Below, in pieces: positions 11,736 to 22,299 of a DNA stretch of 64,000 nucleotides. Each line of letters starts with the position of its first letter. Within the stretch, counting starts at the first letter, position 1. Made by a program: the position numbers and the translations under genes. This DNA is from Pyropia haitanensis (lineage: Eukaryota; Rhodophyta; Bangiophyceae; Bangiales; Bangiaceae): positions 7,169,485-7,233,484 of the forward strand of contig SDUX01000002.1 of assembly GCA_008729055.1 (NCBI GenBank), given 5' to 3'. The notes beneath the pieces are model-generated. The model made no database searches and was not told where the DNA came from. It saw only the letters and a list, made by a program, of their open reading frames with translations.

Positions 11736-12298
11736 GGGCGGTCCCCGCGTCTGCCGCCGCTGCCGTTCAAAGGGGGAAGTGGAGGAGTGGGGGGGGGGGG
11801 GGAGGGGATCCGCGCCAGCTGCGACGAGAGTTGGGAGGGGGGGTGGGGCGGGGGGCGCGGTGGCAGGGTGCGGGAGTGGATGTGTGGGAGGACGACGGCT
11901 CAAGGCGGTCGTCGCCGCGGTCGGGGGTGTACTTGCGGAAAGTATCTGTGGAGTTGATCGCTGCAACCCTATGCGTTCGCGGTGACAGTCGGATCCGGGC
12001 TTGGTGGGACGTGTCACGGGGTGAGGTCGGCTCGACTCCGCTCCCTACGACATCGATGGCCGGGCCGCCCGCGTGGCAGCTGCCTCCCCTTCGTGGGTCT
12101 CCCTCTCTCCGCGCTCCCCCTCCGCCCAGGCCTTGCGGTCGTCGCGGCGGCTACCTCCGGCCTTGGACGTTCTTTTCCCCCGGCCGCTTCTCCCGGCCGC
12201 GGCGGTGGCCGTGCGCTCCCTCCTTCCGCGCGGCTCGCCCCTGCCGCCCGCCTCCCATCGCCGCTGCCGCTGCCGCTGAAGCGGCCGCAACCACCGCC
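11736..12298. other. Divergent promoter region, bL32m / S-formylglutathione hydrolase
   Basis: A 563-bp gap between two divergent start codons. It includes a G10 run near 11789-11800 and an AT-richer patch near 11935-11985. Both promoters must be here. No TATA or CCAAT box is convincing and no further coding sequence is seen. Confidence 0.5.
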
Positions 12299-13255
12299 AT
12301 GGAGACCCCCACCGTGGTGTCCCGCACCAAGGCCCACGGCTGCAGCATCACCCAGTACGCCTTCAAGTCTCCCACGCTGGGTGGCACGCGGGCGGTCTTT
12401 TCCGTGATCGCCCCCCCCGCCCCCTCGGCCCCCCTGCCGGCCCTCTACTGGCTATCGGGGCTGACGTGTACGGACGCGAACTTTGTCACCAAGAGCGGCG
12501 CCGCGGCGCACGTTGCGTCCGCGGGACTCCTCATCGTCGTGCCCGACACGTCCCCCCGCGGGGCGGGCGCGCCCGGCGAGGACGACGGGTGGGACTTTGG
12601 CACGGGCGCCGGGTGGTACCTCGACGCGACGACGCCGGGCTTTGGCGCCTACCAGATGGAGACGTACGTTGTGACGGAGCTGCCCGCCGCGGTCGCCGCG
12701 GCGCTCGCCGCGGATGACGGCGCCGGCGGGGCGGGCGGCGGCGTGGCGCTCGACCCGACCCGCCGGTCCGTGGCGGGCCACTCGATGGGCGGCCACGGCG
12801 CGCTGACGCTCGTCGCCCGCCACCCGGGCGTGTACGCGGCCGCGTCGGCGTTTGCACCCGTCGCGCACCCGACGGCGTGCCCGTGGGGCGTCAAGGCGTT
12901 TACGGGGTACCTCGGGCCCCGCCCTGCGGGTGGCGGCGGCGGTGGCGGCGGCGGCGGGGCGGGGGAGGGGGGCGAGGCGGACGCCTGGGCCGCCCACGAC
13001 GCGACGGCGCTGATGGCGGCGCGCGCGTCGCCGCTGCTGCCCGGCGTGGAGGTGCGGGTGGACCAGGGCGCGGATGACGAGTTTTGGGCGGCGGGCCAGC
13101 TGCGGGGGGACGAGTACGTGGCCGCGTGCAAGGGGGTCGGCCAGGCCGCGGCGTTTCACCTGCACGAGGGGTACGACCACAGCTACCACTTTGTCGCTAC
13201 GTTCTTAGGCGACCATGTGAAGCTTCACGCCGCTGCGTTGGGGGTGAACAACTAG
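12299..13255 (+). CDS. S-formylglutathione hydrolase (esterase D)
   Basis: Cytosolic alpha/beta-hydrolase of the glutathione-dependent formaldehyde detoxification route, cleaving S-formylglutathione to formate and glutathione. The single exon starts at ATG 12299 in a CCGCCATGG context and ends at TAG 13253-13255, giving 318 residues. Family landmarks run in order: ALYWLSGLTCTDANF near the N-terminus, the substrate-site stretch DTSPRGAG, the nucleophile elbow GHSMGGHGAL with Ser162, VDQGADDEF with the likely catalytic Asp260, and YDHSYHF with His294. Spacing of Asp and His (34) equals that of the human enzyme. The protein is about 35 residues longer than usual. The excess is a Gly-rich insertion around residues 207-225 in a surface-loop position. 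Upstream sequence stays open in frame but has no homology, so the ATG at 12299 is preferred. Confidence 0.93.
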   Translation: METPTVVSRTKAHGCSITQYAFKSPTLGGTRAVFSVIAPPAPSAPLPALYWLSGLTCTDANFVTKSGAAAHVASAGLLIVVPDTSPRGAGAPGEDDGWDFGTGAGWYLDATTPGFGAYQMETYVVTELPAAVAAALAADDGAGGAGGGVALDPTRRSVAGHSMGGHGALTLVARHPGVYAAASAFAPVAHPTACPWGVKAFTGYLGPRPAGGGGGGGGGGAGEGGEADAWAAHDATALMAARASPLLPGVEVRVDQGADDEFWAAGQLRGDEYVAACKGVGQAAAFHLHEGYDHSYHFVATFLGDHVKLHAAALGVNN

Positions 13256-14947
13256 GAAAGATAGAGTCCAGGGAAAGTAGGACAGGTTAGGTGGGGAGGT
13301 GCGGGGGGGGGACGGCAGAGGGACTGGGAGGATGACAGAGGGGCGCGGGAAGAAGGGTTTCCTCTTTGTTCGTGGAACTGCTCGGCGCGTGGAGGACCCC
13401 ACACCAGTCGCTGTGGTCCGCTACGGGGCCCGGCGAACTCCGAGTCGTCAGGGCAAACGACTTCTTCCCGCTGTGCGCGGGGGGGGGGCAGCGTGTGCTG
13501 CTCAAGTACGGGTGGTGGGGGTACCGGCCGTCAGCCGCGTCGGCGCCCGCCGCACCCTGCGGTGGTTTGTGATGCCCGCCTCGTCCGCGGCGTGGCGCAC
13601 CACACCGGTCAGAGGGGCGTCTATAGTCCCCACCAGGGACATCACACGTGCACGAGCGTGCGTGTTTTTTTCTCGCGTGGTATAGGGGATGGTCTGCTCC
13701 GCCTCGCCGTCTCCCTGACAGAGGGTCCCCCGCCGTCTTTCCTTCCGCGCGCGCCACGAAGGTTCCCTCTCGCTGTCTCGCTAGCAGAGGGTCCCTCTCC
13801 GTCTCTCCTTCCACGCCCATTACGGCGGGTTCTTCCTCCCTCCTGCTCGGGCACCAGTGTTCCAGCCGAAGAACAGCGATACCCCTAGTACTTGGCATAC
13901 GCGGCCCCCGCCCCTTTGTAACCCCGTGCGATGGGCAATTTGCTCAGCACTCGAGCACCGCGAAGTCCTCGAGGAGATGCGGTGTCCCGCAGCTCCCCCG
14001 TATCTTGCGATGTTTCCGAGGAGCAGAGCACGCAGACCGCCGCTCTTCGAATGGGCCCCGTCTGCCGGGAGAGTGGTTCCGCGAGAGAGGTGGCGTGAGC
14101 GCGTTGGCCACCCACCGTGCCATGCGGCGCAATAGGGGTACACAGCGTGTGTATTGCACAGAAGGGAAAGCGTGGCTTCGTCCCGATTGAGGGGGCCGTT
14201 GCACATTCTGCTGGCTCCCTCCCCTGCTTCGTCCAAGACGCGGATGGGGTGTGTCAGCGACGGGATACATCGTGCGCAGCAGAAAATCGGAGGGGGGACG
14301 TCCTCGACGCTTGCTGGGTGTTGGATGCAGCCCAGGATACAATCCGGCGCGGGGAGTGGACCGCCAGGACAGAACACGCTGTCAGCTACGACCTCAGAAC
14401 GGGGACGCTGCCTCCAACTGGAGCCCTCCGCAGGGGTGTTTGTCCCGGTTGTACCCTCCTGGGACCATACCCTCCATGTCAATCGGGTTTGAGGTGGGGC
14501 GTTTTGAGTGGAGGCGGATGGTCCCCCCGCACCGACCCAGCCCAGTGGGGCTGTCGCCAAATCCGCCATGCCTGGAGATTTCCGTTGTGCGCCAGTGAGT
14601 GGCCACGGCCAGAGATGACCGCGCGGTCTGTGCACAGCAGCAGCGAGCGGAGGCCCTCCTTCCAGCGCCGGACATCTCCCCCACCGAGAACTCAAATTGG
14701 GGGTGTGTACCCCAGCAGGTCGACTTGCATGCACGCCGCTGTCATCAGTGCCCCTCCGGAGACCGTCGATGTCCGCCCGTCCCCACCCGCGCGGCTCTCC
14801 ACTCTGCCCTCGCACACCACCGTGGTCGCGACCCCCTTGACACGACTGCTCCTGCCTGTGTGACCGCCGAGCCATCCACGCTTGCGCCCACCCGGTCCAC
14901 GCCGCCTCCCACCCCCCCCCTTTCCCGTTCCAGGCCTGTGGATCACC
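13256..14947. other. Intergenic, with a two-copy 66-bp repeat
   Basis: It lies between S-formylglutathione hydrolase and the NADH dehydrogenase, both on the plus strand. An imperfect duplication with a 66-bp period is present at 13704-13755 and 13770-13820 (shared core CAGAGGGTCCC then CCGTCT.TCCTTCC). A weak plus-strand open frame covers about 14117-14860 but has no recognisable domain and no strong start. A long minus-strand open frame crossing this area continues antisense through the NADH dehydrogenase exon and is not a gene. Confidence 0.5.
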
Positions 14948-17250
14948 ATGACGTCGCCGTCGGCCGCCTTTGTGGCGCCCGGCGTCGGCCCGTGTGGGTC
15001 TGGCGCGTCGGCCTGGACGGCCGCCCGCGTGACGCGGGTGCGGCCTGCCGCTCCCCTCGTTGGCCGCCGCCGTGGCCCGCAGCGCCTGTTGGCGATGACC
15101 AAGGTCGATACGGAGACGACCAGCGGCGAGTCGCTGATGGAGAGCGACGCAATGGAGGAGGTGCTCGCCCGTGAGACGCCCGCCGCGGCGACCAAGGCGC
15201 CGCCGCCTCCTCCTGCCAAGAGCCCGCCCATCCCGGGTGGTGAGCCGGCGATTGTGCCCGCCCCAGTGGACTATGTGCCGCCCCGCCGGGAGACGTTTGC
15301 GGGCCTGGTGTGGGACCGCCTGGTGGACTCTGCCTCGGATGCGCGCATGCATTACGGGCGGCTGCTGCTTCCCAAGCAGAAGAAAAAGACGGTCACCAAG
15401 CCGAGCGTGGTGGTCCTGGGCAGTGGCTGGGGCGCGCATGCGCTGATCAAGGTTCTGGACTGTGACCTCTATGACGTGACGGTCATTTCGCCGCGCAACG
15501 CGTTTGCGTTTACGCCGATGCTCGCCGCCGCCAGCGTCGGCACCGTTGAGTTTCGGAGCCTCCTCGAGCCGGTGCGGGTGGCGAATGAGCTGGTCGACTA
15601 CGTGCAGGCGTCGGCGACGGAGGTGGACCTCGAGCGCCAGACCGTCACGTGCGTGAGCGACCTGGGGCGGGTGGAAGGCGAGGCCCCTGTTCAATTTTCT
15701 GTCCCCTACTCGTACCTGGTCATTGCGGTGGGGGCGACGACCAACACGTTTGGCGTGCCGGGGGTGCGGGAGCACGCCTTCTTCCTCAAGAGCGTGGTGG
15801 ACGCGCGCAAGATTCGGGCGGCCATCGTCAATCGGTTTGAGCGTGCCAACCTGCCGACGACGTCGGATGCGGAGAAGAACCGCCTGCTGCACACGGTGGT
15901 CATTGGGGGCGGACCTACTGGGGTTGAGTATGTTCAGGGGGAGGGAGAGGGAGGAAGAGGGGAGTGTTTGCGGGCATGCACCGGCGAGGTGGGTGGCTCG
16001 TGGCTGAGCAGCAGTGGACTGCGCGAGTGGGGGAGATGTGGGGTCAGTGGGTTTGGGTTTTGGTCGATGGACGCCTGGCCAGCGTCATGGCCGAGGTGGC
16101 CTGGCTGGACGTTGTGGTACGCTGCTGTTGGGAGGCGGCCGGGTGGGGTGGTGTCCTCGACGTGGTGGCGAGTGGCTGACTCTGTGTCCTTGGCTGTCCT
16201 GTGGACGTCTGCGCCCGCTCGTGGCTGTGCTCTCTTTGCCTCAGGTATTGTGCCGAGCTGAATGACTTCCTGACGTCGGACCTGCGCCGAAAGTACCCGC
16301 GGCTGGTACCACTGGTGAAGGTATGTTGTGGCGACTTGTCCGCGCGTTGCGTAGTACCCCCATATCCGTATTGCGAGTGTCTGGCTGGTTGTGTCGACAG
16401 CCTCTGACTCTGGTAACCCGTCTGTTTTCGGTGGCGTCCTCTTGCTGCTGTTTTCGCTTGTCGATGCTGTGTATGGTGCTGCCCATCTTCTCCTTGCCGC
16501 ACCCAGGTGACGCTGCTGCAAAGTGGTGATGCCATCCTCACTGCCTTTGACGACACCCTGCAGGCGGCGGCGATGGACAACTTCCGGAGCAGTAATGTGG
16601 AGGTGGTGCTGGGCGCGCGGGTCGTGAACATTGGCCCAACGTCTATTACCCTCAAGGATGGGACGGAGGTCGACTATGGCATGGCCATCTGGGCGGCCGG
16701 CAATGGCACCACCCCCCTCGTTAAGAGCATCATCACGTCTCTGCCAGAGCAGGCGGGCGCGCGTGGCCGTCTGCGCATTGACGACTGGCTGCGCGTCAAG
16801 GGCGCCACCAACGTGTTTGCGTTTGGTGACGCGGCGTGCAACGACGACGACCCACTGCCGGCGACGGCGCAGGTGGCGGCGCAGCAGGCGGCGTTTGCGG
16901 GGCGGCTTCTCAATCGGGACTACTGCCTGTCGTGCGAGATCCCGGAGGCGTCCTCTCCGCGCAAGGGGCTCTCCAAGCTCATCAACGGTGCAGGTGACGA
17001 CGATGGGCCGGCGCGGGTGGCCAAGCCGTTCCAGTTCCTCAGTCTGGGCCTGCTTGCGTACATTGGGCGGGACCGTGCGCTGGCGCAGGTGGAGTTCGGC
17101 AAGAAGAAGATCTTTCTCAGCGGGGCTGCCACGCGGCTGCTGTACGACTCGGTGTACGCGACGAAGCAGGTCAGCTTTAGGAATCGGGTACTCGTGCTGG
17201 TGGACTGGGCCAAGACCAAGGTGTTTGGGCGGGATCTGTCCCAGTTCTAG
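14948..17250 (+). CDS. Type II NAD(P)H dehydrogenase (alternative, non-proton-pumping)
   Basis: Flavoenzyme passing electrons from NAD(P)H to quinone without pumping protons, on an organelle inner membrane. Three exons: 14948-15927, 16245-16320, 16507-17250. Introns are 317 nt (GTATGT..CTCAG) and 186 nt (GTATGT..CCCAG). The joined frame is exactly 600 codons (599 residues). Residues 1-130 are an Ala/Pro/Arg-rich targeting region. The FAD fold starts at VVVLGSGWGAHA (G158, G160), and the NADH fold at VVIGGGPTGVEYCAEL (G320-E327), whose Glu codon spans intron 1. The late FAD motif is ATNVFAFGDAAC. The C-terminus (FQFLSLGLLAYIGRDRAL .. WAKTKVFGRDLSQF) is the amphipathic membrane-anchor region of this family. 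No EF-hand insertion is present, so it resembles NDA/NDC rather than calcium-binding NDB types. Mitochondrial versus plastid location is undecided. Confidence 0.93.
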
Positions 17251-18824
17251 ACCAGGTCAAGGGGTGTGGTGCAGCTGGGCATCCGCGCATTGTCGCGTGC
17301 CTGCCGAGTGCAGGCGGCACAGCTATTGGTGGTGTTTCTGGTTACTGTTTGTTGAATTGTCATTGTCTTGTCCGCGTGGCTGCTTTGGTGTGTGTGTCAG
17401 CCTCCAGTGCTACATCCAGCCGTCCGCCGCTGGCTGGAGGACGACCGCCCCACCACGGGGCAAGGTTCTCATTTATTCTGTTTCTCACTGCGTTGCGTGC
17501 GTCTGGGGGTCTTGTATTCGCTTGGGGGAGCGAGCGGTGCGCACTGGTTTTCCTTTTTGCATAGAATGCGTTTCCGTATCGTCGTTATCTTTTATGGTCC
17601 ATGGTCAGCTCGACGCACCCCTTACTCGGAGCGTGTCCACTGGCGTACTTGAGAGTGGAGATTCTCTTTACGATGCGAGAGGAGCCTGGGTTGCTTGTGA
17701 TTGTACACTGCGCTGCACCGCAAGGTGGGCGTCGTACCAATTTCGCGTGCTGGTCGTTCGTGGAGGGAAAGACGAAGAGCAGCGTACCAGAAGAGGTGAC
17801 GACCAGCGCCATATCGTGCTGCGCTCGACAACGCTGTTTGTCTCTCCCTTTCTCGGATGCACTGGGCTCGCATGGACGAGAATACATTGGAGCGCACGCC
17901 GCTTGAAGCAAGGACAAGGCTTGGCTTCGTTGATGTGCACCGGCGTACACATCCTCAGAAACAATGGACTGAAGCGCAAAAGGGAGTGACAGCGACCGCG
18001 TGCAAGAGCCATGAAGCCAAGATTAGTCCGAATTGAGTTGGATGCAGCGTGAATGCCGCACCTCCCGCACATTGCACTTGTTGATGCAGGTGCCGAACAA
18101 CCCATCTTCCACCCACCCAGCGCCGCAGCGGGGTTGCCCCTCAGCGTCGGACGTTCGGCACACCCGGCGTGCCTAATCGTCCTCCTTCGCAGCGTACCGC
18201 AGCGCCAGGGGTTGCGGGGAATTTCCAACCCCCCTTGTTTCTTGTGAGCCGTGCCACGCTTGCGCCTGGCGCCCTCTGGGACAGTGTCGACAGCCCCGGA
18301 CCTTCCCAGATGTCTTGGAAATGCAGCAGCAGTGGCCTCGTGGCCGCGCTACTCGTTGGTATGCATCTTTGTGCGGGGTTTGGCTCCATGGTGGTTGATC
18401 CGCGATTCAGCTAATCTCTCCCTGGTCCGAGCGTCGACGCAGAATGTATTAATACCGCAGCCTTGCTCGACGTGCTGCAGATCCGGGTCTCAAAATGGAT
18501 GTATTTTCGATTCTCCCACCTGTGCTTTCTAGCTGGAGACGTGAGCCTCCTGGATCACTTGGCCAGCACCACCTTCATGCTCGTCGGACCAGGTCATCGG
18601 CTTTTGCTTGACAGCCGGGGTCTGCGGAGCGAGGACGTGCCCTACGCCCCGTCTCATCGTTCGAAAGGGGCACGGAGTCTTCACCTGCCGTTTCATCGCG
18701 CGCGTTGGTGGCCTCGGACACAGCGGGTGTCGTGGGCGCAGCCTCTGGTTTGTTGTCTGCCGTTGCTGTCCATCAACCCCGTTCGCCCGCTTCTTCCCTC
18801 TACCTCATCCGTGTATTCCCTGCC
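17251..18824. other. Intergenic, nothing recognised
   Basis: About 1.6 kb of lower GC than its surroundings, following the NADH dehydrogenase stop. T-rich stretches at 17335-17400 and 17455-17600 fit a 3' untranslated region. Open frames on both strands are under 190 codons with no motif. The last part must contain the promoter of the small three-exon gene; no clear TATA box was seen. Confidence 0.5.
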
Positions 18825-19548
18825 ATGGGGTGGAGCATGAGCCACCGTAATGGTCCGGTTGGCCTGAGCCTAGTTGCGGGTGCTGCGGGCATCTACTTTT
18901 ACACTCTACGGCAAGTACGTTCGTAGCCTGGTGTGTCGACCGAGGCCGCCGCCCCTGCTTTGCTCTCTTCACTCTTCTTGGCTGTTGAGTTCTGCGTCAT
19001 GTGTATACTGTGGCAAAAGCGAGGGTGGGTGACGCCAGCCAGCGCTGGATTCCATGTGGCTGGTGCATGCGGCGACGCGGAGTTTGTGTTTTGGCGGCAC
19101 GGCTGACACACCCCTTGTTACTGTCACTTTGATGGCGTCATTCCCTCCATGCGGCTCTGTGTATCCATCTCTTGTGCTTTGTCGCTGCATTGGTCACTTT
19201 TGCTGGTGTGGATAGATGAAGACAATGGCCCCAGGCTCACTCGACGACATGGTATGTTTTCTGTTTCCTTTGTTTTTTGGCCGTGGTGCCGAGTAGGAGA
19301 GTAGCCGTGAGTCATTCCACACGTCTGTTCTGCGGCTGACGTTTGCCCTTGCATGCATTTTGTCTTTGTGTTCGTCCCTTCTTCCCCTCCTCTCTGGCTG
19401 TGGTTTGCATGGCTGGTCGTGCCACTCCACTTCAACTCGTCGTTAGGCTCCATTGCCCCCCTCCGACGCGGCCCCCCCTTTGGACGCCGCCACGCCGTCG
19501 GACATGAAGCCAGAGCGGGTCTCTGGTGAGGAGAAGCCCAACAAGTGA
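18825..19548 (+). CDS. Three-exon gene for a 75-residue single-pass membrane microprotein
   Basis: No single open frame reveals this gene; splice signals do. Exon 1 (18825-18914) starts at CCTGCCATGGGG and encodes 30 residues including the hydrophobic segment VGLSLVAGAAGIYFYTL. It ends CGGCAA before GTACGT. Exon 2 (19216-19251) encodes only 12 residues between GGATAG and GTATGT. Exon 3 (19447-19548) follows CGTTAG and ends at TGA 19546-19548 after a Pro/Asp/Glu-rich hydrophilic tail. All three exons are phase 0, introns are 301 and 195 nt, and the total is 75 residues. The predicted product has one transmembrane helix near the N-terminus and a charged C-terminal tail, the look of small mitochondrial inner-membrane or assembly-factor proteins. 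No family could be named. Two GTA-type donors matching those of the neighbouring gene raise confidence; transcript data would settle it. Confidence 0.6.
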
Positions 19549-20004
19549 CCTGACCCTGTGGTTGTCAGCGGGCCTTCAGCAGCGAAACGGCTGGCCTGTA
19601 TCGTCTTCGTGCTGCCAGCGCTTTTCTCGTCGGACTACGCTCCTGGCAGCGCGGGGCCGGCCTCGACACCATCGTTTCGTTCTGGCCCCCGCTGCAATTG
19701 TACGCTGCAGGGTGGGCAACGATAAGGCAGAAACCCCGCGCCCTGCTCTTGGCCTTCACCCCTTGCTCCCCGCTGCGTAGACGCCGTGCTCTTACACGTG
19801 CCGCTGCACCGGCCGCCAGGCACGAGGGGGGGACGTATCGAAGGGTGACCAGGAATTGCCCTGACTTGTGTTTCTTCTTGCTTTTGCTCTACGTATGCGC
19901 CCACGCGACTGTAAAAACAAGAACAGCCCGCCCTCGCGCATCGGGTCGGTAAACGAAAAGCTGACGATGGGCGCCGGGGCAGGTGCCACCCCCCGTCGCG
20001 ACAT
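19549..20004. other. Convergent 3' region
   Basis: The small plus-strand gene and the minus-strand CDP-DAG synthase converge across 456 bp. T-rich tracts near 19865-19895 and A-rich sequence near 19910-19960 fit overlapping 3' ends. No further gene was seen. Confidence 0.5.
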
Positions 20005-21369
20005 CTACATCAAAAGGGGAAGCACCGCCGTCACGAAATAGTAGACAAGCGGCGCGCTGAGCACGTACGAGTCCGTCCGGTCTAGGATGCCACCGTGCCC
20101 CGGGAAGAGCCGTCCTGAGTCCTTCACGCCCGCGTCACGCTTAAACATGGAGGCGGTCAGGTCGCCTAGCAGCCCCACCACGCCGACGCCTATCCCATAA
20201 ATAGCACCCGTCACCTGCCACAAGGGCCACCGGAGCAGGTAGGCGCCGAGGATGCTGACACTTGCGGAGCACAAGAAGCCCGCCACAGCCCCTTCGGCCG
20301 TCTTCTTGGGCGACAGTGACGAGATAGGGGTCTTGCCAAAGGTGCGGCCGATGAAAAAGGCGCCAATGTCCGCGCTGGCGTTGGCCAGCCACGTCCAAAA
20401 CACCACCAGCGCGCCCGTTGTCAGAAGCGGCCGGAATGGCAGCACCGCCGCGGGCCATACGGTGGAGATGGCCGCTGCCAGCGCGCGGGCCGCGTGGGAG
20501 CCCCCTACCGGCTCCCAACCGTGGAGGCGTACCCAAAACGAGGGCAGGTAGCCCGCGTAAAAGAGGCCCATAAAGGTCGTGGAGATGTCGGCAATCGTCG
20601 AGATCTTGTGTTTCCGAAACAGCAGGTACACGAGGATGAGGGTGCCGCCGACGGGAAACACGGCGTCGGCCAAGGACGGGGAGAAGAGAGAGGAGATCAT
20701 CGTCACAACGGTGGTGGCCAGGCCCATCCGCTGGGCGGGGGTGTGGCCCTTGCGGATGGCCATCCGATAGTACTCCAGCTGCCCCAGCAGCGTCACCACC
20801 AGCATCACCGCTGCAAACGCGGCGGTGCCACAAAAGATCCACGTAATCGCCGCGCCGCCGAGGAGGAAGCCCATGGCGATGCGGATTTGGAGTTTGAGCG
20901 ACGCCGACAGCTTCCGCCGCAGCGTCGATGTCTCTTCAGCGGCCACGTCAGCGGCAGCCGCAGCCGACTCCCCGCCCTTCGCGGCGGGCCCATCGTCTGC
21001 CGGCGATGCCTCTGCCGACGCAGACATCCGAGGGGACGTTGCCGCCGCCGCCGCTGCTGCTGCCGCTGCTGCTGCCGCTAGCCCAGACGATGGGCCACCG
21101 CAGCCAAAACGCCCTGCCGCCCAATGGCAAGGGGGGTGAGCGCCCACAAAGGCCGCCCGCCGAGACCGGGCGGGGCGGGCGACGACCGCGACGCGACCAA
21201 CACGGGGGGCTCGGGCGCAGCCACGGCCTCCGTGTGCAGTGGACGCCGCCGCCGATAGTGGCGGACGGGCCGTCCCCACCGACGCCCCCGCTGCGGTTGT
21301 GGCGGGCCAGACAGGGGGGGCGGCAAACGCCGCCACAGGGCGACGGCCCCATGGGGGGAAGCCCGCCAT
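20005..21369 (-). CDS. Phosphatidate cytidylyltransferase (CDP-diacylglycerol synthase, CdsA type)
   Basis: Converts phosphatidic acid and CTP to CDP-diacylglycerol, the precursor of phosphatidylglycerol, cardiolipin and phosphatidylinositol. ATG 21369 gives 454 residues ending at TAG 20005-20007; the frame stays open upstream but with no earlier ATG. Residues 1 to about 150 are Ala/Arg/Ser-rich with a poly-Ala tract, consistent with a plastid (or mitochondrial) transit peptide. After it come at least six hydrophobic segments, for example MGFLLGGAAITWIFCG, GGTLILVYLLF and LLTTGALVVFWTWLANA. The CDP-alcohol family signature is intact near residues 405-434: SMFKRDAGVKDSG then PGHGGILDRTDS, with the metal-binding acidic residues present. 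It is of bacterial CdsA type, as expected for an organelle enzyme. The catalytic call is secure; location is inferred. Confidence 0.92.
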   Translation of the reverse strand: MAGFPPWGRRPVAAFAAPPVWPATTAAGASVGTARPPLSAAASTAHGGRGCARAPRVGRVAVVARPARSRRAAFVGAHPPCHWAAGRFGCGGPSSGLAAAAAAAAAAAAATSPRMSASAEASPADDGPAAKGGESAAAAADVAAEETSTLRRKLSASLKLQIRIAMGFLLGGAAITWIFCGTAAFAAVMLVVTLLGQLEYYRMAIRKGHTPAQRMGLATTVVTMISSLFSPSLADAVFPVGGTLILVYLLFRKHKISTIADISTTFMGLFYAGYLPSFWVRLHGWEPVGGSHAARALAAAISTVWPAAVLPFRPLLTTGALVVFWTWLANASADIGAFFIGRTFGKTPISSLSPKKTAEGAVAGFLCSASVSILGAYLLRWPLWQVTGAIYGIGVGVVGLLGDLTASMFKRDAGVKDSGRLFPGHGGILDRTDSYVLSAPLVYYFVTAVLPLLM

Positions 21370-22095
21370 CCAGCTGGCAGGCCGAGTGCGGCGAAGGGAA
21401 GAGGGGGGAGGAGGAAAGGCAGACGGCACCAGAGCTGCAGAGACCGGCGAGCGGAGTAAGGCCCAGACAGGCGCGGGGGCGGGACGCAGCGGGGGGGGGG
21501 GAGTTGGAGCCACGCGGCGGCACAGTGAGGGGCGGTGCGCATGCGCCCTGGCCAATGCGCGGGGGTCCGGTGGCGGAAAGGCGCGGGCCGGCGGTGGTGG
21601 GCGCCGCCCTGGCCCGGCCGTGCGCGTGGGACCGCGGTCTGGCCGGCCGCGCCACAGTCGCCGTTATCGTCGAGCGGGACAGCAGAGGCGCGACGCTTTG
21701 CCTCTCACTCCCGTGGCTACTTCAGTGGCATGTTTGCCAAAATGGCTACTTCAGTGGTCTGTTTGCCAAAGTGGCTACTTCAGTGGCCTGTTTGCCAAAA
21801 ACCTTACCCCTCGTTTGGGGTTCAATTCTGACAGCCGAGATCGCACGAGATTTATGTAGAATTGTGGATGCGCTTACACCTACGAGCCGGCGGCGGCCGA
21901 CCCGATCAAGTTTACCCAGACCACCCCCCCGCCCGGCCGGCCGGAAAGGCGCGGGGCACCCCCCTCTTTCCGACGTATGAGACTCAGCGGAAGGGTAAAA
22001 CGAACTACATTCTAGGACTGCTATCAATTGACCTCGGCCTGTTCCTGGGGTACAGTGCAATCGGTGTACTTCATGTTCCCAGGCACCCGCAGGAC
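21370..22095. other. Upstream region of CDP-DAG synthase
   Basis: Contains the promoter side of the minus-strand CDP-DAG synthase gene, then lower-GC sequence from about 21,700. The only structured feature is the 29-bp triple repeat at 21714-21800. No coding sequence is convincing. Confidence 0.45.
21714..21800 (+). repeat. 29-bp tandem repeat, three units
   Basis: Three back-to-back units start at 21714, 21743 and 21772, each beginning TGGCTACTTCAGTGG and ending TGTTTGCCAAA. Only the two bases after TTCAGTGG and the last base of the unit vary. Its AT content is unlike the surroundings. Confidence 0.9.
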
Positions 22096-22299
22096 ATCAC
22101 ATGGGATCAAACGCCCCCCAGTGGGATTTGATAACAGCGGGGGGTGTTATCCAGTTATCAGACCCCCCTCACGACCTCTGGGAGGGGGTCGGATAACATG
22201 GTATCCAACCCCCCCAAGAGGTGCTGTGGGGGGTTTGATAACTGGATAACACCGCCCCTGTTATCAAACCCCTCTGGGGGGCGTTTGATCCCATGTGAT
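22096..22299. repeat. Near-perfect 204-bp fold-back (palindromic) element
   Basis: The two halves are reverse complements with few mismatches: the left end reads ATCACATGGGATCAAACGCC and the right end is its complement ending CCCATGTGAT. The centre is itself a palindrome (GGATAACATGGTATCC), so the element has almost no loop. The motifs TTATCCAGTTATC and TTTGATAAC recur within each arm. It encodes nothing. It resembles a palindromic MITE or fold-back element. No target-site duplication could be fixed by eye. Confidence 0.85.

Noticed and set aside
13820..15892. A 690-codon minus-strand open frame
   Set aside because: It runs antisense through exon 1 of the NADH dehydrogenase, has no conserved motif, and is explained by the scarcity of stop codons at this GC content.
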